Origin: Ferrimicrobium sp.
Lineage (GTDB): Bacteria; Actinomycetota; Acidimicrobiia; Acidimicrobiales; Acidimicrobiaceae
Assembly (NCBI GenBank): GCA_027365375.1
Contig: DAHXNM010000044.1
Span: forward strand, 1 to 5,657
Direction of reading: 5' to 3'
Length of the DNA stretch: 5,657 nt
The number at the start of each line of letters is the position of its first letter. Position 1 is the stretch's first letter. A program made the position numbers and the translations under genes. This document shows, piece by piece, positions 1 to 5,657 of this stretch. The notes under the pieces are model-generated. The model ran no database searches. It saw only the letters and a program-made list of their open reading frames with translations, and was not told the DNA's origin.

Positions 1-786
1 CTTTCGATCGTCATCTTCGACTTCGGCCATGGGAGCCCGATGTTGAGATGGATTCCTAGCAACTCGATTCGTCGCGCTCTGACCGGGTTTCTCTTCGGCT
101 CTGTTGGAGGCTCCATTGCTCTTTCATCCATCGGCAAGCGCAGTGGAGCTCATATCAATCCAGTGGTGACCCTAGCGTTTCGCCTTCGAGGTACGATCTC
201 TACCCCGCTTGCTGCAGGATACATTCTCGCACAGCTCTCCGGAGCAGTACTCGGATCGGTGCCTTTGCTCCTGTGGGGACCCGTGGGGAAGAGCGTGGCA
301 TTTGGCGCGACGTTACCTTCTGTAAAATACGGCTCGCTCAATGCCGCATTGGGTGAAGTCGGCACCACTTTTGTCTTAGTAGTTGCGCTCTTCAGCGTGC
401 TAGGCGTAGAGCGCTTTCGCAAATTCACCCCGCTACTGTTCCCTCCGCTCTATGGAATCATGGTATGGTTGGAGGCACAGCTGTCGGGAACAAGCACGAA
501 TCCAGCTCGTAGCCTTGGCCCGGCGGTCGTCTCCGGTGACTGGCATGGATTCTGGGCATATATCGTCGGCCCATTCGTTGGGTGTATGATTGCGCTAACC
601 GTGCTACGTATTAGTCCTTTACGACGTCTAGAAGTGGACATCGCTAAGATCGAACACTTCTCCCGAGATGAGTATGGGGTTTTAGGGTTACATCACCTTG
701 AGCGTGAGCATCATAAGGACGAATCTGAGGTCCGAAAAACTCGTAGTTTAGAACCACGCCGAGACAACGACAAACCCAGGAGGTGA
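1..786 (+). CDS. Aquaporin / MIP family channel, 5'-truncated by the window edge
   Basis: This is a membrane channel of the major intrinsic protein family, which conducts water or small neutral solutes such as glycerol. The frame is open to base 1. The residues before the ATG at 40 look like the end of a first membrane helix, so the true start lies upstream and the ATG at 40 is probably internal. Numbering from that ATG, the first signature is S-G-A-H-I-N-P-V (NPV at residues 40-42). The second is S-G-T-S-T-N-P-A-R (NPA at 154-156), followed by the conserved pore arginine 157. Hydrophobic segments lie near residues 13-30, 55-80, 104-122, 132-150 and 170-188, with a conserved Glu in A-L-G-E-V-G-T-T (105). 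NPV in place of the first NPA is a known kind of variation. The last 58 or so residues are hydrophilic, charged and His-rich, an unusually long cytoplasmic tail. Substrate cannot be assigned. It is convergent with the pseudogene to its right and shows no visible link to malonate metabolism. Confidence 0.9.
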   Translation, partial: LSIVIFDFGHGSPMLRWIPSNSIRRALTGFLFGSVGGSIALSSIGKRSGAHINPVVTLAFRLRGTISTPLAAGYILAQLSGAVLGSVPLLLWGPVGKSVAFGATLPSVKYGSLNAALGEVGTTFVLVVALFSVLGVERFRKFTPLLFPPLYGIMVWLEAQLSGTSTNPARSLGPAVVSGDWHGFWAYIVGPFVGCMIALTVLRISPLRRLEVDIAKIEHFSRDEYGVLGLHHLEREHHKDESEVRKTRSLEPRRDNDKPRR

Positions 787-788
787 TC
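778..788 (+). promoter_or_regulatory. Orphan extended Shine-Dalgarno-like sequence
   Basis: AGGAGGTGATC is an 11-base complement of the usual bacterial 16S rRNA 3' end (GATCACCTCCT). It overlaps the last codons and stop of the aquaporin gene (AGG AGG TGA). No ATG, GTG or TTG follows at a workable distance, and no plus-strand gene follows at all. It may be a leftover ribosome-binding site of a lost downstream gene that was translationally coupled to the aquaporin, or chance from two Arg codons before TGA. Confidence 0.4.
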
Positions 789-824
789 AACGGGGAGAGG
801 TCAGGGCCGAAGAGACGGGTTCTG

Positions 825-1693
825 TCACTTCAGTTGAGGGCTTACCGTCGTCCAGGAGCTACCGCCATCGCTCGTGCGCCAGATGACCGGAACCTCTCCT
901 AGCTTCGCGTCGTCACCAAGCAAGAATCCCACTTGGGAGTAGAAGAAATGGATTTGAAGCGTACCTCCTCCGGAATCGGCGGCGACACTTGGCGAAGGTA
1001 CTCAGCTTGCACCACCGTTGGAGGAGACGAGTAGGGGGCGTCCCGAGCCGACAAGAAAACTTCTTTGCGCTAGTGGGCGCTGGGAGTTCACCGAGATATC
1101 CGTTGGCGAGCGGAGAGTGGAGACACGTGGTAGGGATTGTTGGAGAAAGTTGACAAGCAAACACCGTCTTCCACGTTGTCCCGTCGTTCGAGGAAACAAC
1201 GATGGACTTTGGCTGCCGTCCTGTCCCAGGCTCGCTCCCCCACATCCGACTACAAGTTCTCCTGCTGGCCCTACGGCAAGCGCCACCGTGTAGGAAGAGA
1301 ATCCACACGGAACGCTATGGCCAACCCAACTCCCTCCGCTACTGTTGCTTTGCCACAGCGTCGCTAGAGAGCTAGCAGTACCGGGCGGTGGTGCCAAAAA
1401 TAGATCGAGCCCACCGGTGGGGCCGGCCAGCATTGCCACGGCACCGCTCGTGGAATATCCTGGTCTAGCAGTTGACGGTAGGGTGTATCGTTCACCCATC
1501 TTTGACCTCCATCATGGGAGTACTGTAACAACAGTGGGCAACCATCAGATGGGACCTCGCCACTAGAGCACTGGTTCGTGAGCATCCAGAGAGTGGAGCT
1601 CCTCAGCAAATAGGGCAGATCGCGCTGACTAATCATGCAGCTTGGTAAACCTCTCCTGGGCGACACTGTCGAAGATGGGCCAAGCGCAAATCC
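825..1693 (-). pseudogene. Degraded Asp-box (BNR/sialidase-like) beta-propeller protein
   Basis: No single frame is open across this stretch, but reading the minus strand across frames gives a coherent repeat protein. In order, five Asp boxes appear: S-H-D-G-G-Q-R-W, S-N-S-S-G-G-S-W, S-S-N-D-G-T-T-W, S-S-N-G-G-A-S-stop and T-S-D-G-G-S-S-W. They are spaced 50-57 codons apart, as in sialidase-like or YCF48-like propeller blades. Box 1 lies in one frame, boxes 2, 4 and 5 in a second and box 3 in a third. This requires frameshifts near 1440-1510, 1205-1225 and 1090-1170. In box 4 the expected Trp codon TGG is TGA at 1002-1004. Past that stop the frame stays open through box 5 and ends at TGA 825-827. 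The beginning is missing: the first frame runs directly up to the LysR stop codon with no signal peptide, no convincing start and no promoter. Intact relatives are usually secreted or cell-surface proteins of unknown role. Sequencing or assembly error is an alternative, but four independent lesions favour real decay. Confidence 0.75.
852..1519 (-). repeat. Five Asp-box repeats within the pseudogene
   Basis: The boxes lie at 1496-1519, 1326-1349, 1171-1194, 1002-1025 and 852-875, reading the minus strand from first to last. The pattern is S/T-x-D-G-G-x-x-W with the usual small deviations (N-D-G, S-G-G, N-G-G). Start-to-start distances are 170, 155, 169 and 150 bases. Only the last is a multiple of three, which independently exposes the frame changes. 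In this fold each Asp box normally marks a beta-hairpin turn of one propeller blade. Confidence 0.75.
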
Positions 1694-2629
1694 TTATGCG
1701 TTTGGTCCTGATGCTTCCGAAAAGAACTGAATAACGAAGTCGCGAAAGGCTACTACCGCTTCGCCGAGAGGGCGCTCGGAGGTCCAGGTTAACGATACCT
1801 TCCGTAATGCCTCTGGATCCGTGAGTCGAAGAGCGACGACTCCCTTGTGTGTCTCTTCTTCCGTGGATGGGAGGAGCGCTACCCCAAAGCCAGCCTCCAC
1901 GAGACCCCGTGCCAGCGTAACGTCTTCAGTCTCGAAGGCGACTTTTGGACTAAACCCGGCCCGCCTGCACAGGAGATCGGCGAGGGTACGCGTACCATAC
2001 CCTTGTTGCAAAACGATGAACTCATCATCAGTGACGTCCGTGAGGTCAACCTCTTTCGCATCGGCGAGACGATGACCGGATGGAACTACCAACTCCATAG
2101 GCTCGCTCCACAACTGCACCGACGTCACTCGGTGATCAACTGGAGGAGGCGCAACTATGCCGATATCCACTCGATCCTCGGCAATAGCTGCGACGATGGA
2201 GTCTGTGCTCCCCTGTTCTAGCAAGAAGCGAACTCCGGGGTGCTCGTGTCGAAAACCCTTGAGGATATCGGGGACAGCCCTGGCTCGAAAGCTGCGCAAG
2301 AAATTGAACCGGACGAGCCCGACAACAGGATCGTCGTCCGCTATCAACTCGAAAATTCCTGCCTCTAAAGTGGCCAAGGTTCTCTCGCCGCACGCCAAAA
2401 GGGAACGACCCTGCTTAGTCAAGCGAATCGACCTTCCCTGTCTTACGAATAGAGGCACCCCAAGTTGGCGCTGCAGACGGGCAAGTGACCTGCTTAGGGT
2501 GGGCTGTTGAACGCCCAGAGAACGGGCAGCCGAAGTGAGATTCTCCACACGTGCTATCTCGACGAACTCGCTTAGCGGTGGGCAAAGGATATGCCTTAGC
2601 CGAACCAACTCGCTCGGTGGTGCCGTCAC
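1694..2629 (-). CDS. LysR-type transcriptional regulator, candidate regulator of the mdc operon
   Basis: This DNA-binding regulator has 311 residues from the chosen GTG, a typical length for the family. The N-terminal winged helix-turn-helix spans about residues 20-80. It contains the family pattern L-T-S-A-A-R-S-L-G, then Q-Q-P-T-L-S-R-S-L-A-R-L-Q (recognition helix, about 39-51), L-G-V-P-L-F and a wing with R-L-T-K-Q-G (69-74). Residues from about 103 onward form the two-lobed periplasmic-binding-like effector domain, with D-I-G-I-V-A-P-P and G-L-V-E-A-G-F-G-V-A-L-L-P visible. The GTG at 2629 is preferred because AAGGA sits 6 bases before it. The frame also extends to ATGs at 2659 and 2695, but those lack ribosome-binding sites and would place coding sequence over the operator-like dyad. 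The gene is divergent from mdcA across 96 bp, the classic arrangement in which a LysR protein controls its neighbour and itself. Malonate or a derivative as effector is inferred from position only. I could not recognise it as an orthologue of the described Klebsiella MdcR. Confidence 0.9.
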   Translation of the reverse strand: MTAPPSELVRLRHILCPPLSEFVEIARVENLTSAARSLGVQQPTLSRSLARLQRQLGVPLFVRQGRSIRLTKQGRSLLACGERTLATLEAGIFELIADDDPVVGLVRFNFLRSFRARAVPDILKGFRHEHPGVRFLLEQGSTDSIVAAIAEDRVDIGIVAPPPVDHRVTSVQLWSEPMELVVPSGHRLADAKEVDLTDVTDDEFIVLQQGYGTRTLADLLCRRAGFSPKVAFETEDVTLARGLVEAGFGVALLPSTEEETHKGVVALRLTDPEALRKVSLTWTSERPLGEAVVAFRDFVIQFFSEASGPNA

Positions 2630-2635
2630 ACCCCG

Positions 2636-2640
2636 TCCTT
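2636..2640 (-). promoter_or_regulatory. Ribosome-binding site that fixes the LysR start
   Basis: On the minus strand AAGGA is followed by a 6-base spacer and GTG at 2629-2627. Neither upstream in-frame ATG (2659 or 2695) has a comparable purine-rich site, so this decides the start in favour of the 311-residue form. Confidence 0.6.
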
Positions 2641-2665
2641 CGTCCGAAGATCTATGCATTTTCGC

Positions 2666-2709
2666 ATTAGTTATCATGTAATCAATGTAGTACACGCCAA
2701 TATTGATAA
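2666..2709. promoter_or_regulatory. Candidate LysR operator in the divergent intergenic region
   Basis: ATTA-N9-TAAT at 2666-2682 is an imperfect dyad containing the LysR-family T-N11-A core (T2668, A2680). A second, wider inverted repeat pairs TTATCA (2671-2676) with TGATAA (2704-2709). The first dyad lies roughly 45-60 bases upstream of the proposed mdcA transcription start, near where LysR proteins bind. The right arm of the second lies just upstream of the -10 box. The stretch is clearly more A+T-rich than the flanking genes, so chance palindromes are possible. Confidence 0.45.
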
Positions 2710-2713
2710 ACGC

Positions 2714-2719
2714 TATAGT
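2714..2719 (+). promoter_or_regulatory. mdcA: Candidate -10 box of a leaderless mdcA promoter
   Basis: TATAGT matches the TATAAT consensus at five of six positions. It ends 6 bases before the ATG at 2726, so transcription would begin at or within a base or so of the start codon. No Shine-Dalgarno sequence precedes that ATG, which fits a leaderless mRNA. The region 17 bases upstream of the box (TACACG, 2691-2696) is a poor -35, as expected for a promoter that needs an activator such as a LysR protein. Confidence 0.45.
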
Positions 2720-2725
2720 AGCTTT

Positions 2726-4402
2726 ATGCCAGGTTCTAGTGATAACAAAGATGCGAGAGTCTCGGGTTCTGCTACTACCTGGTCGAACCGTCGTGCATCC
2801 AAACAGGCCCGCCTCGAGAGGATCGCTGGATTCATGCGTGGCGTCTACGTCGACTCCAGCAGAATGTCCGAGGTGCTCGAACTGCTACTCCAGCCGGGTG
2901 ACAAGGTGGCACTTGAGGGTGATAACCAAAAGCAGGCTGACTTCCTTGCGACAACACTCGCTGGACTCGACCCGATGAAAATCCATGACTTGCATATGCT
3001 GATCTCCTCTGTCAGCCTTCCCACTCATCTCGACCTCTTTGAACGTAAACTAGCGTCGTTACTTGACTTCGCCTACTCAGGTCCGCAAAGCCTGCGAATT
3101 TCGCAATTAATAGAGGATGGTGTGGTGCGAGTCGGCGCAGTACACACCTACGTGGAGCTGTACGCTCGCATGTTCGTCGACCTTATACCGAAGGTGGCAC
3201 TTCTTTGCGCCGAACAGGCCGATGAAGCAGGGAACCTATTCACCGGGCCCAACACGGAGGATACACCGACCATCGCCGAGGCAACCGCCTTCAGTGGTGG
3301 GCTTGTGGTGGTACAGGTGAATGAACGGGTAGCGAGGGTTCCTAGAGTCGACATCCCTGCTGACTGGGTCGACGTGGTAGTCGTCAGCCCTGACCCCTAT
3401 CGAGTCGAGCCTCTCTTCACACGAGATCCTCGCCACATCGGCCCTATTCACATCCTTCAAGCGATGATGGTCATACGCGGGATCTACGAGCGCCACCAAG
3501 TGACCTCCCTCAACCACGGCATCGGGTTCAATACCGCCGCCATCGAGCTGTTGCTACCCACCTATGGCGAAGAGCTCGGACTGCGTGGCACTATCGCTCG
3601 AAACTGGGTACTTAACCCTCACCCGACCCTCATCCCGGCCATAGAGAGCGGGTGGGTTGAGTCGGTTGCGTGTTTTGGAGGTGAGCCAGGGATGGAGAAC
3701 TACGTAGCGAATCGCCCAGACATCTTCTTCACCGGACGCGACGGCTCTTTGCGATCCAATCGGGTCCTGGCTCAACTCGCCGGGCAATATGGGGTTGACC
3801 TATTCATCGGTTCATCGCTGCAAATCGATGCCGATGCCAACTCTTCCACTGTCACTGCCGGTCGTCTGAGCGGATTTGGTGGCGCTCCAAATATGGGGCA
3901 TGATCCACATGGCCGTCGCCACGCAAGCCCAGCATGGCTTAGCCTGCTGAGCGGAGAGGGAGTAGGGCTACGAGGTCGGAAACTAGTGGTTCAAGTCGCC
4001 GAGACCTTCCAACGGGGTGGTGAACCGACCTTCGTGGAGTCACTCGATGCACTCGAAGTCGGTCGTAAGGCAAACTTCCCGGTTCCGCCTGTGATGATCT
4101 ACGGCGACGACGTGACCCATGTGGTTACCGAGGAGGGTATTGCCCATCTTTGGAGGGCTCACAGCTTGGCAGACCGACGCGATGCCCTTGCCTCGATCGC
4201 AGGAGTCAGCCCGGTCGGAGCGACTGGGAACGCGGCCACTACCGAAAGACTGCGTCAAGACGGTCTGGTTTCACTCCCGTCTGATATCGGAGTAGATGTC
4301 CGCCGTGCGGATCGCCGGCTGCTGGCCGCCAAGACGATCGAGGACCTGGTGGCCTGGTCCGGCGGACTCTACAATCCACCTGCAAGGTTCCGAAGTTGGT
4401 GA
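2726..4402 (+). CDS. mdcA: Malonate decarboxylase alpha subunit (acetyl-ACP:malonate ACP transferase)
   Basis: MdcA exchanges the acetyl group on the acyl carrier subunit MdcC for malonate, giving malonyl-MdcC and free acetate. It is part of the cytoplasmic malonate decarboxylase complex. From ATG 2726 the protein has 558 residues, close to the roughly 550 usual for MdcA. Stretches I recognise as typical of MdcA run along the whole length: L-E-G-D-N-Q-K-Q-A-D-F (63-73), D-L-F-E-R, S-G-P-Q-S-L-R-I-S-Q-L, L-N-H-G-I-G-F-N-T-A-A-I-E-L (262-275), N-P-H-P-T-L-I-P-A-I-E-S-G-W (297-310), F-T-G-R-D-G-S-L-R-S-N-R (335-346), G-F-G-G-A-P-N-M-G-H-D-P (383-394), and the C-terminal G-G-L-Y-N-P-P-A-R-F-R-S-W. 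No frameshift or missing block is visible. The frame extends to an ATG at 2654, but that would add 24 atypical residues across the control region. The stop overlaps the GTG of mdcB by 4 bases (GTGA), implying translational coupling. Confidence 0.96.
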   Translation: MPGSSDNKDARVSGSATTWSNRRASKQARLERIAGFMRGVYVDSSRMSEVLELLLQPGDKVALEGDNQKQADFLATTLAGLDPMKIHDLHMLISSVSLPTHLDLFERKLASLLDFAYSGPQSLRISQLIEDGVVRVGAVHTYVELYARMFVDLIPKVALLCAEQADEAGNLFTGPNTEDTPTIAEATAFSGGLVVVQVNERVARVPRVDIPADWVDVVVVSPDPYRVEPLFTRDPRHIGPIHILQAMMVIRGIYERHQVTSLNHGIGFNTAAIELLLPTYGEELGLRGTIARNWVLNPHPTLIPAIESGWVESVACFGGEPGMENYVANRPDIFFTGRDGSLRSNRVLAQLAGQYGVDLFIGSSLQIDADANSSTVTAGRLSGFGGAPNMGHDPHGRRHASPAWLSLLSGEGVGLRGRKLVVQVAETFQRGGEPTFVESLDALEVGRKANFPVPPVMIYGDDVTHVVTEEGIAHLWRAHSLADRRDALASIAGVSPVGATGNAATTERLRQDGLVSLPSDIGVDVRRADRRLLAAKTIEDLVAWSGGLYNPPARFRSW

Positions 4403-5364
4403 CGACTCGCATTGGTACCGGCAAACCTCTTACTCCCCCTATTCGCGACCCTCATTTTCTAGCCGAGGTAGCAGTTGATGCTCTCATCTTCGAAGCGCAC
4501 CTGACGCCCAAACCAGGGTTGGTGGACTCAGCCGGATCAGGTGCCCACAGCGACATGGACATCGAACTCCTCTTCATCTCGGCAGAGACCCTCCGGCCAA
4601 CATTCGTTGAGTTAGCGCTAGCTGGACGTTATGGAGTGCTTGGACCCAACCTCCGTAGCGAAGTCGGCAGAATCGGACGTGAAGGTGAGTCTCGAGTACT
4701 CGACATCACCAACGGAGTCAATACTCACCGCGGTGCACTCTGGGCACTCGGGTTGCTCGTCACCAGTGCAGCCCTAAGCGGGGGCGACGCCGCAATGGTC
4801 ACCGATGTCGCTGCCAGACTGGCAACCCTACCCGACCCTTCGACGTCTAATCTGGATTCGAATTACGTCACCATCTCAAACGGAGAACGAGTGCGGCGCA
4901 TCTACCAAATCGGCGGAGCTCGCGCCGAAGCCAAAGCTGGTTTCCCTCACGCGTTAGCGATCGCCCTTCCGGTCTATCAATCCCGCCTCGCCACTCACGG
5001 CCCACAACTAGCCGCCATCGATGCATTGTTAGCCGTCATGGCAAGTCTGCAAGATACCTGTGTAGTGCACCGGGGTGGCCTTTCAGCACTTGCCCTGGTG
5101 CATGAAGGCGTCCGTGAAGTACTACTAGCCGGTGGATCGTGTACCACCTCGGGCATGAGAAGACTAAAGGCCTTCGACCAAACTCTTACAATCGCAGGGA
5201 TCTCTCCCGGTGGGAGCGCAGATCTACTCGCCGCTGGACTATTTCTAGAGGCACTGTCCTCTGGTGGTCGGTCTTGGCGCTCCTGTGTCAACGTGCATCG
5301 ACAAAGTCTTCACCCCCGATCAAGCCAACCCTCAGAGCTTCAATCACAGCTCATGAAAGGATGA
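4399..5364 (+). CDS. mdcB: Triphosphoribosyl-dephospho-CoA synthase MdcB
   Basis: MdcB condenses ATP with dephospho-CoA to 2'-(5''-triphosphoribosyl)-3'-dephospho-CoA and adenine. The product is the precursor of the prosthetic group of the carrier protein MdcC. The 321-residue protein belongs to the CitG/MdcB family. Visible family motifs are T-P-K-P-G-L-V-D (36-43) with G-A-H-S-D-M-D (48-54), then G-V-N-T-H-R-G-A-L-W-A-L-G-L-L (106-120). Further on are A-R-A-E-A-K-A-G-F-P, Q-D-T-C-V-V-H-R-G-G, and S-P-G-G-S-A-D-L-L-A near the end. The roughly 30 residues after that last motif are Ser/Arg-rich, not conserved in character, and make the protein longer than many relatives. The GTG at 4399 is chosen because it gives the 4-base GTGA overlap with the mdcA stop. 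A TTG at 4396 is one codon upstream, and the ribosome-binding site is weak. The stop is shared with an ATG (ATGA, 5361-5364) just before mdcC. Confidence 0.95.
   Translation: MTTRIGTGKPLTPPIRDPHFLAEVAVDALIFEAHLTPKPGLVDSAGSGAHSDMDIELLFISAETLRPTFVELALAGRYGVLGPNLRSEVGRIGREGESRVLDITNGVNTHRGALWALGLLVTSAALSGGDAAMVTDVAARLATLPDPSTSNLDSNYVTISNGERVRRIYQIGGARAEAKAGFPHALAIALPVYQSRLATHGPQLAAIDALLAVMASLQDTCVVHRGGLSALALVHEGVREVLLAGGSCTTSGMRRLKAFDQTLTIAGISPGGSADLLAAGLFLEALSSGGRSWRSCVNVHRQSLHPRSSQPSELQSQLMKG
5356..5361 (+). promoter_or_regulatory. mdcC: Ribosome-binding site that fixes the mdcC start
   Basis: AAAGGA lies 8 bases before the ATG at 5370 and overlaps the other in-frame ATG at 5361. It therefore supports initiation at 5370. 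It sits inside the last codons of mdcB. Confidence 0.65.
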
Positions 5365-5369
5365 GTCTC

Positions 5370-5657
5370 ATGGAAACGCTTCATTTCGACTTCCCGGCCG
5401 ACGTCCATGCCATCAGGAGAGCTCGAGTCGGTGTCGTCGGCTCCGGCGACCTAGAGGTGCTACTCTTTCCGGACACAGGGACCACCGATGCTCGCGCCCT
5501 TGTACGTGTGCGTACTAGCGTGGACGGTTTCGCGGAACTTTGGCAGACAGCGCTCTACCGATTCTTTCACCGCCATCCAGTCGCTGGGCGCTACGAGATC
5601 AATGACTCTGGTGCCACCCCAGGAGTCGTTGCTCTCCGGTTGCTTCAAGCGATAGAG
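5370..5657 (+). CDS. mdcC: Malonate decarboxylase acyl carrier protein (delta subunit), 3' end outside the window
   Basis: MdcC carries the acyl group between the MdcA and MdcD/MdcE active sites on a phosphoribosyl-dephospho-CoA arm. Ninety-six codons are present and open to the right edge. The family is about 99 residues, so only a few codons are missing. The attachment motif V-V-G-S-G-D-L-E-V-L is clear. Counting from ATG 5370, its serine is residue 25 (TCC at 5442-5444), the position I recall for the modified serine of Klebsiella MdcC. From the alternative ATG at 5361 (M-S-L-M-E-T-L) it would be 28. The second conserved block, D-S-G-A-T-P-G-V-V-A-L-R-L, is near the C-terminus; homologues I recall have Phe where Ser occurs in D-S-G. 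The gene follows mdcB by 5 bases. The downstream mdcD and mdcE subunits are expected next. Confidence 0.94.
   Translation, partial: METLHFDFPADVHAIRRARVGVVGSGDLEVLLFPDTGTTDARALVRVRTSVDGFAELWQTALYRFFHRHPVAGRYEINDSGATPGVVALRLLQAIE

Noticed and set aside
1018..1566. Plus-strand open frames in the pseudogene region
   Set aside because: Their translations have no recognisable features and are antisense shadows of the Asp-box relic.
913..1666. The three minus-strand frames at 913-1308, 1002-1499 and 1364-1666 as separate small genes
   Set aside because: Each carries only some Asp boxes and continues the others across frame changes, so they are fragments of one broken gene.
1661..1671. Perfect palindrome CGACACTGTCG after the LysR gene as a terminator
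   Set aside because: The arms are 5 bases with a 1-base centre, too tight for a hairpin loop, and no T-run follows on either strand.
2630..2695. ATGs at 2695, 2677 or 2659 as the LysR start
   Set aside because: They lack ribosome-binding sites and give an atypically long N-terminus before the DNA-binding domain. The GTG at 2629 has AAGGA at proper spacing.
2671..2700. A minus-strand LysR promoter with TTGGCG (2700-2695) as -35 and GATAAC as -10
   Set aside because: The -35 and -10 each match only four of six consensus bases, and the 19-base spacing is long, so it is not strong enough to list as a feature.
2654..2725. ATG at 2654 as the mdcA start, adding 24 residues
   Set aside because: The extra residues do not resemble MdcA N-termini, there is no ribosome-binding site, and this would make the operator and -10 region coding.
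2726..4402. mdcA as a generic acetyl-CoA hydrolase/transferase or citrate lyase alpha subunit
   Set aside because: The full-length set of MdcA-type motifs plus adjacent mdcB and mdcC fits malonate decarboxylase much better.
1..5657. tRNA, rRNA, CRISPR array, insertion sequence or attachment site
   Set aside because: I saw no regularly spaced direct repeats, transposase coding sequence, terminal inverted repeats or recognisable RNA gene anywhere in the window.

Overview
The window holds the 5' part of a malonate decarboxylase (mdc) operon with a divergently transcribed LysR-type regulator. Beside it lie a decayed beta-propeller gene and the 3' part of an aquaporin gene. Moderately high G+C, GTG starts, tightly overlapping genes, a likely leaderless promoter and a propeller relic of a style I associate with actinobacteria suggest an actinomycete-like bacterium, possibly a deep-branching acidophilic lineage. 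That assignment is a weak inference; no rRNA or marker gene is present.

Layout from left to right. (1) Positions 1-786, plus strand: an aquaporin (MIP family) whose start lies outside the window. Its first signature is NPV instead of NPA, and it carries a long charged C-terminal tail. Its last codons form an 11-base match to the complement of the usual 16S rRNA 3' end, but no gene follows. (2) Positions 825-1693, minus strand: a pseudogene of an Asp-box (BNR/sialidase-like) propeller protein. Five Asp boxes are spread over three reading frames, and one has its tryptophan codon replaced by TGA. (3) Positions 1694-2629, minus strand: an intact LysR-type regulator. (4) Positions 2630-2725: a 96-bp divergent control region with a LysR-type T-N11-A dyad and a -10 box placed so that the mdcA transcript would begin at or next to its ATG. 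(5) Positions 2726-5657, plus strand: mdcA, mdcB and mdcC, with mdcC running off the right edge.

How the genes work together. MdcB makes the precursor of the 2'-(5''-phosphoribosyl)-3'-dephospho-CoA prosthetic group. That group is attached to a serine of the acyl carrier protein MdcC, at position 25 here. MdcA exchanges the acetyl group on MdcC for malonyl, releasing acetate, and the MdcD/MdcE carboxy-lyase regenerates acetyl-MdcC and CO2. The genes for MdcD, MdcE and the transferases MdcG and MdcH are expected just downstream, outside the window. The LysR protein is the natural candidate for malonate-responsive control. I see no wholly new system here. The points most worth a second look are the decayed propeller gene, the leaderless divergent promoter and the orphan ribosome-binding sequence.
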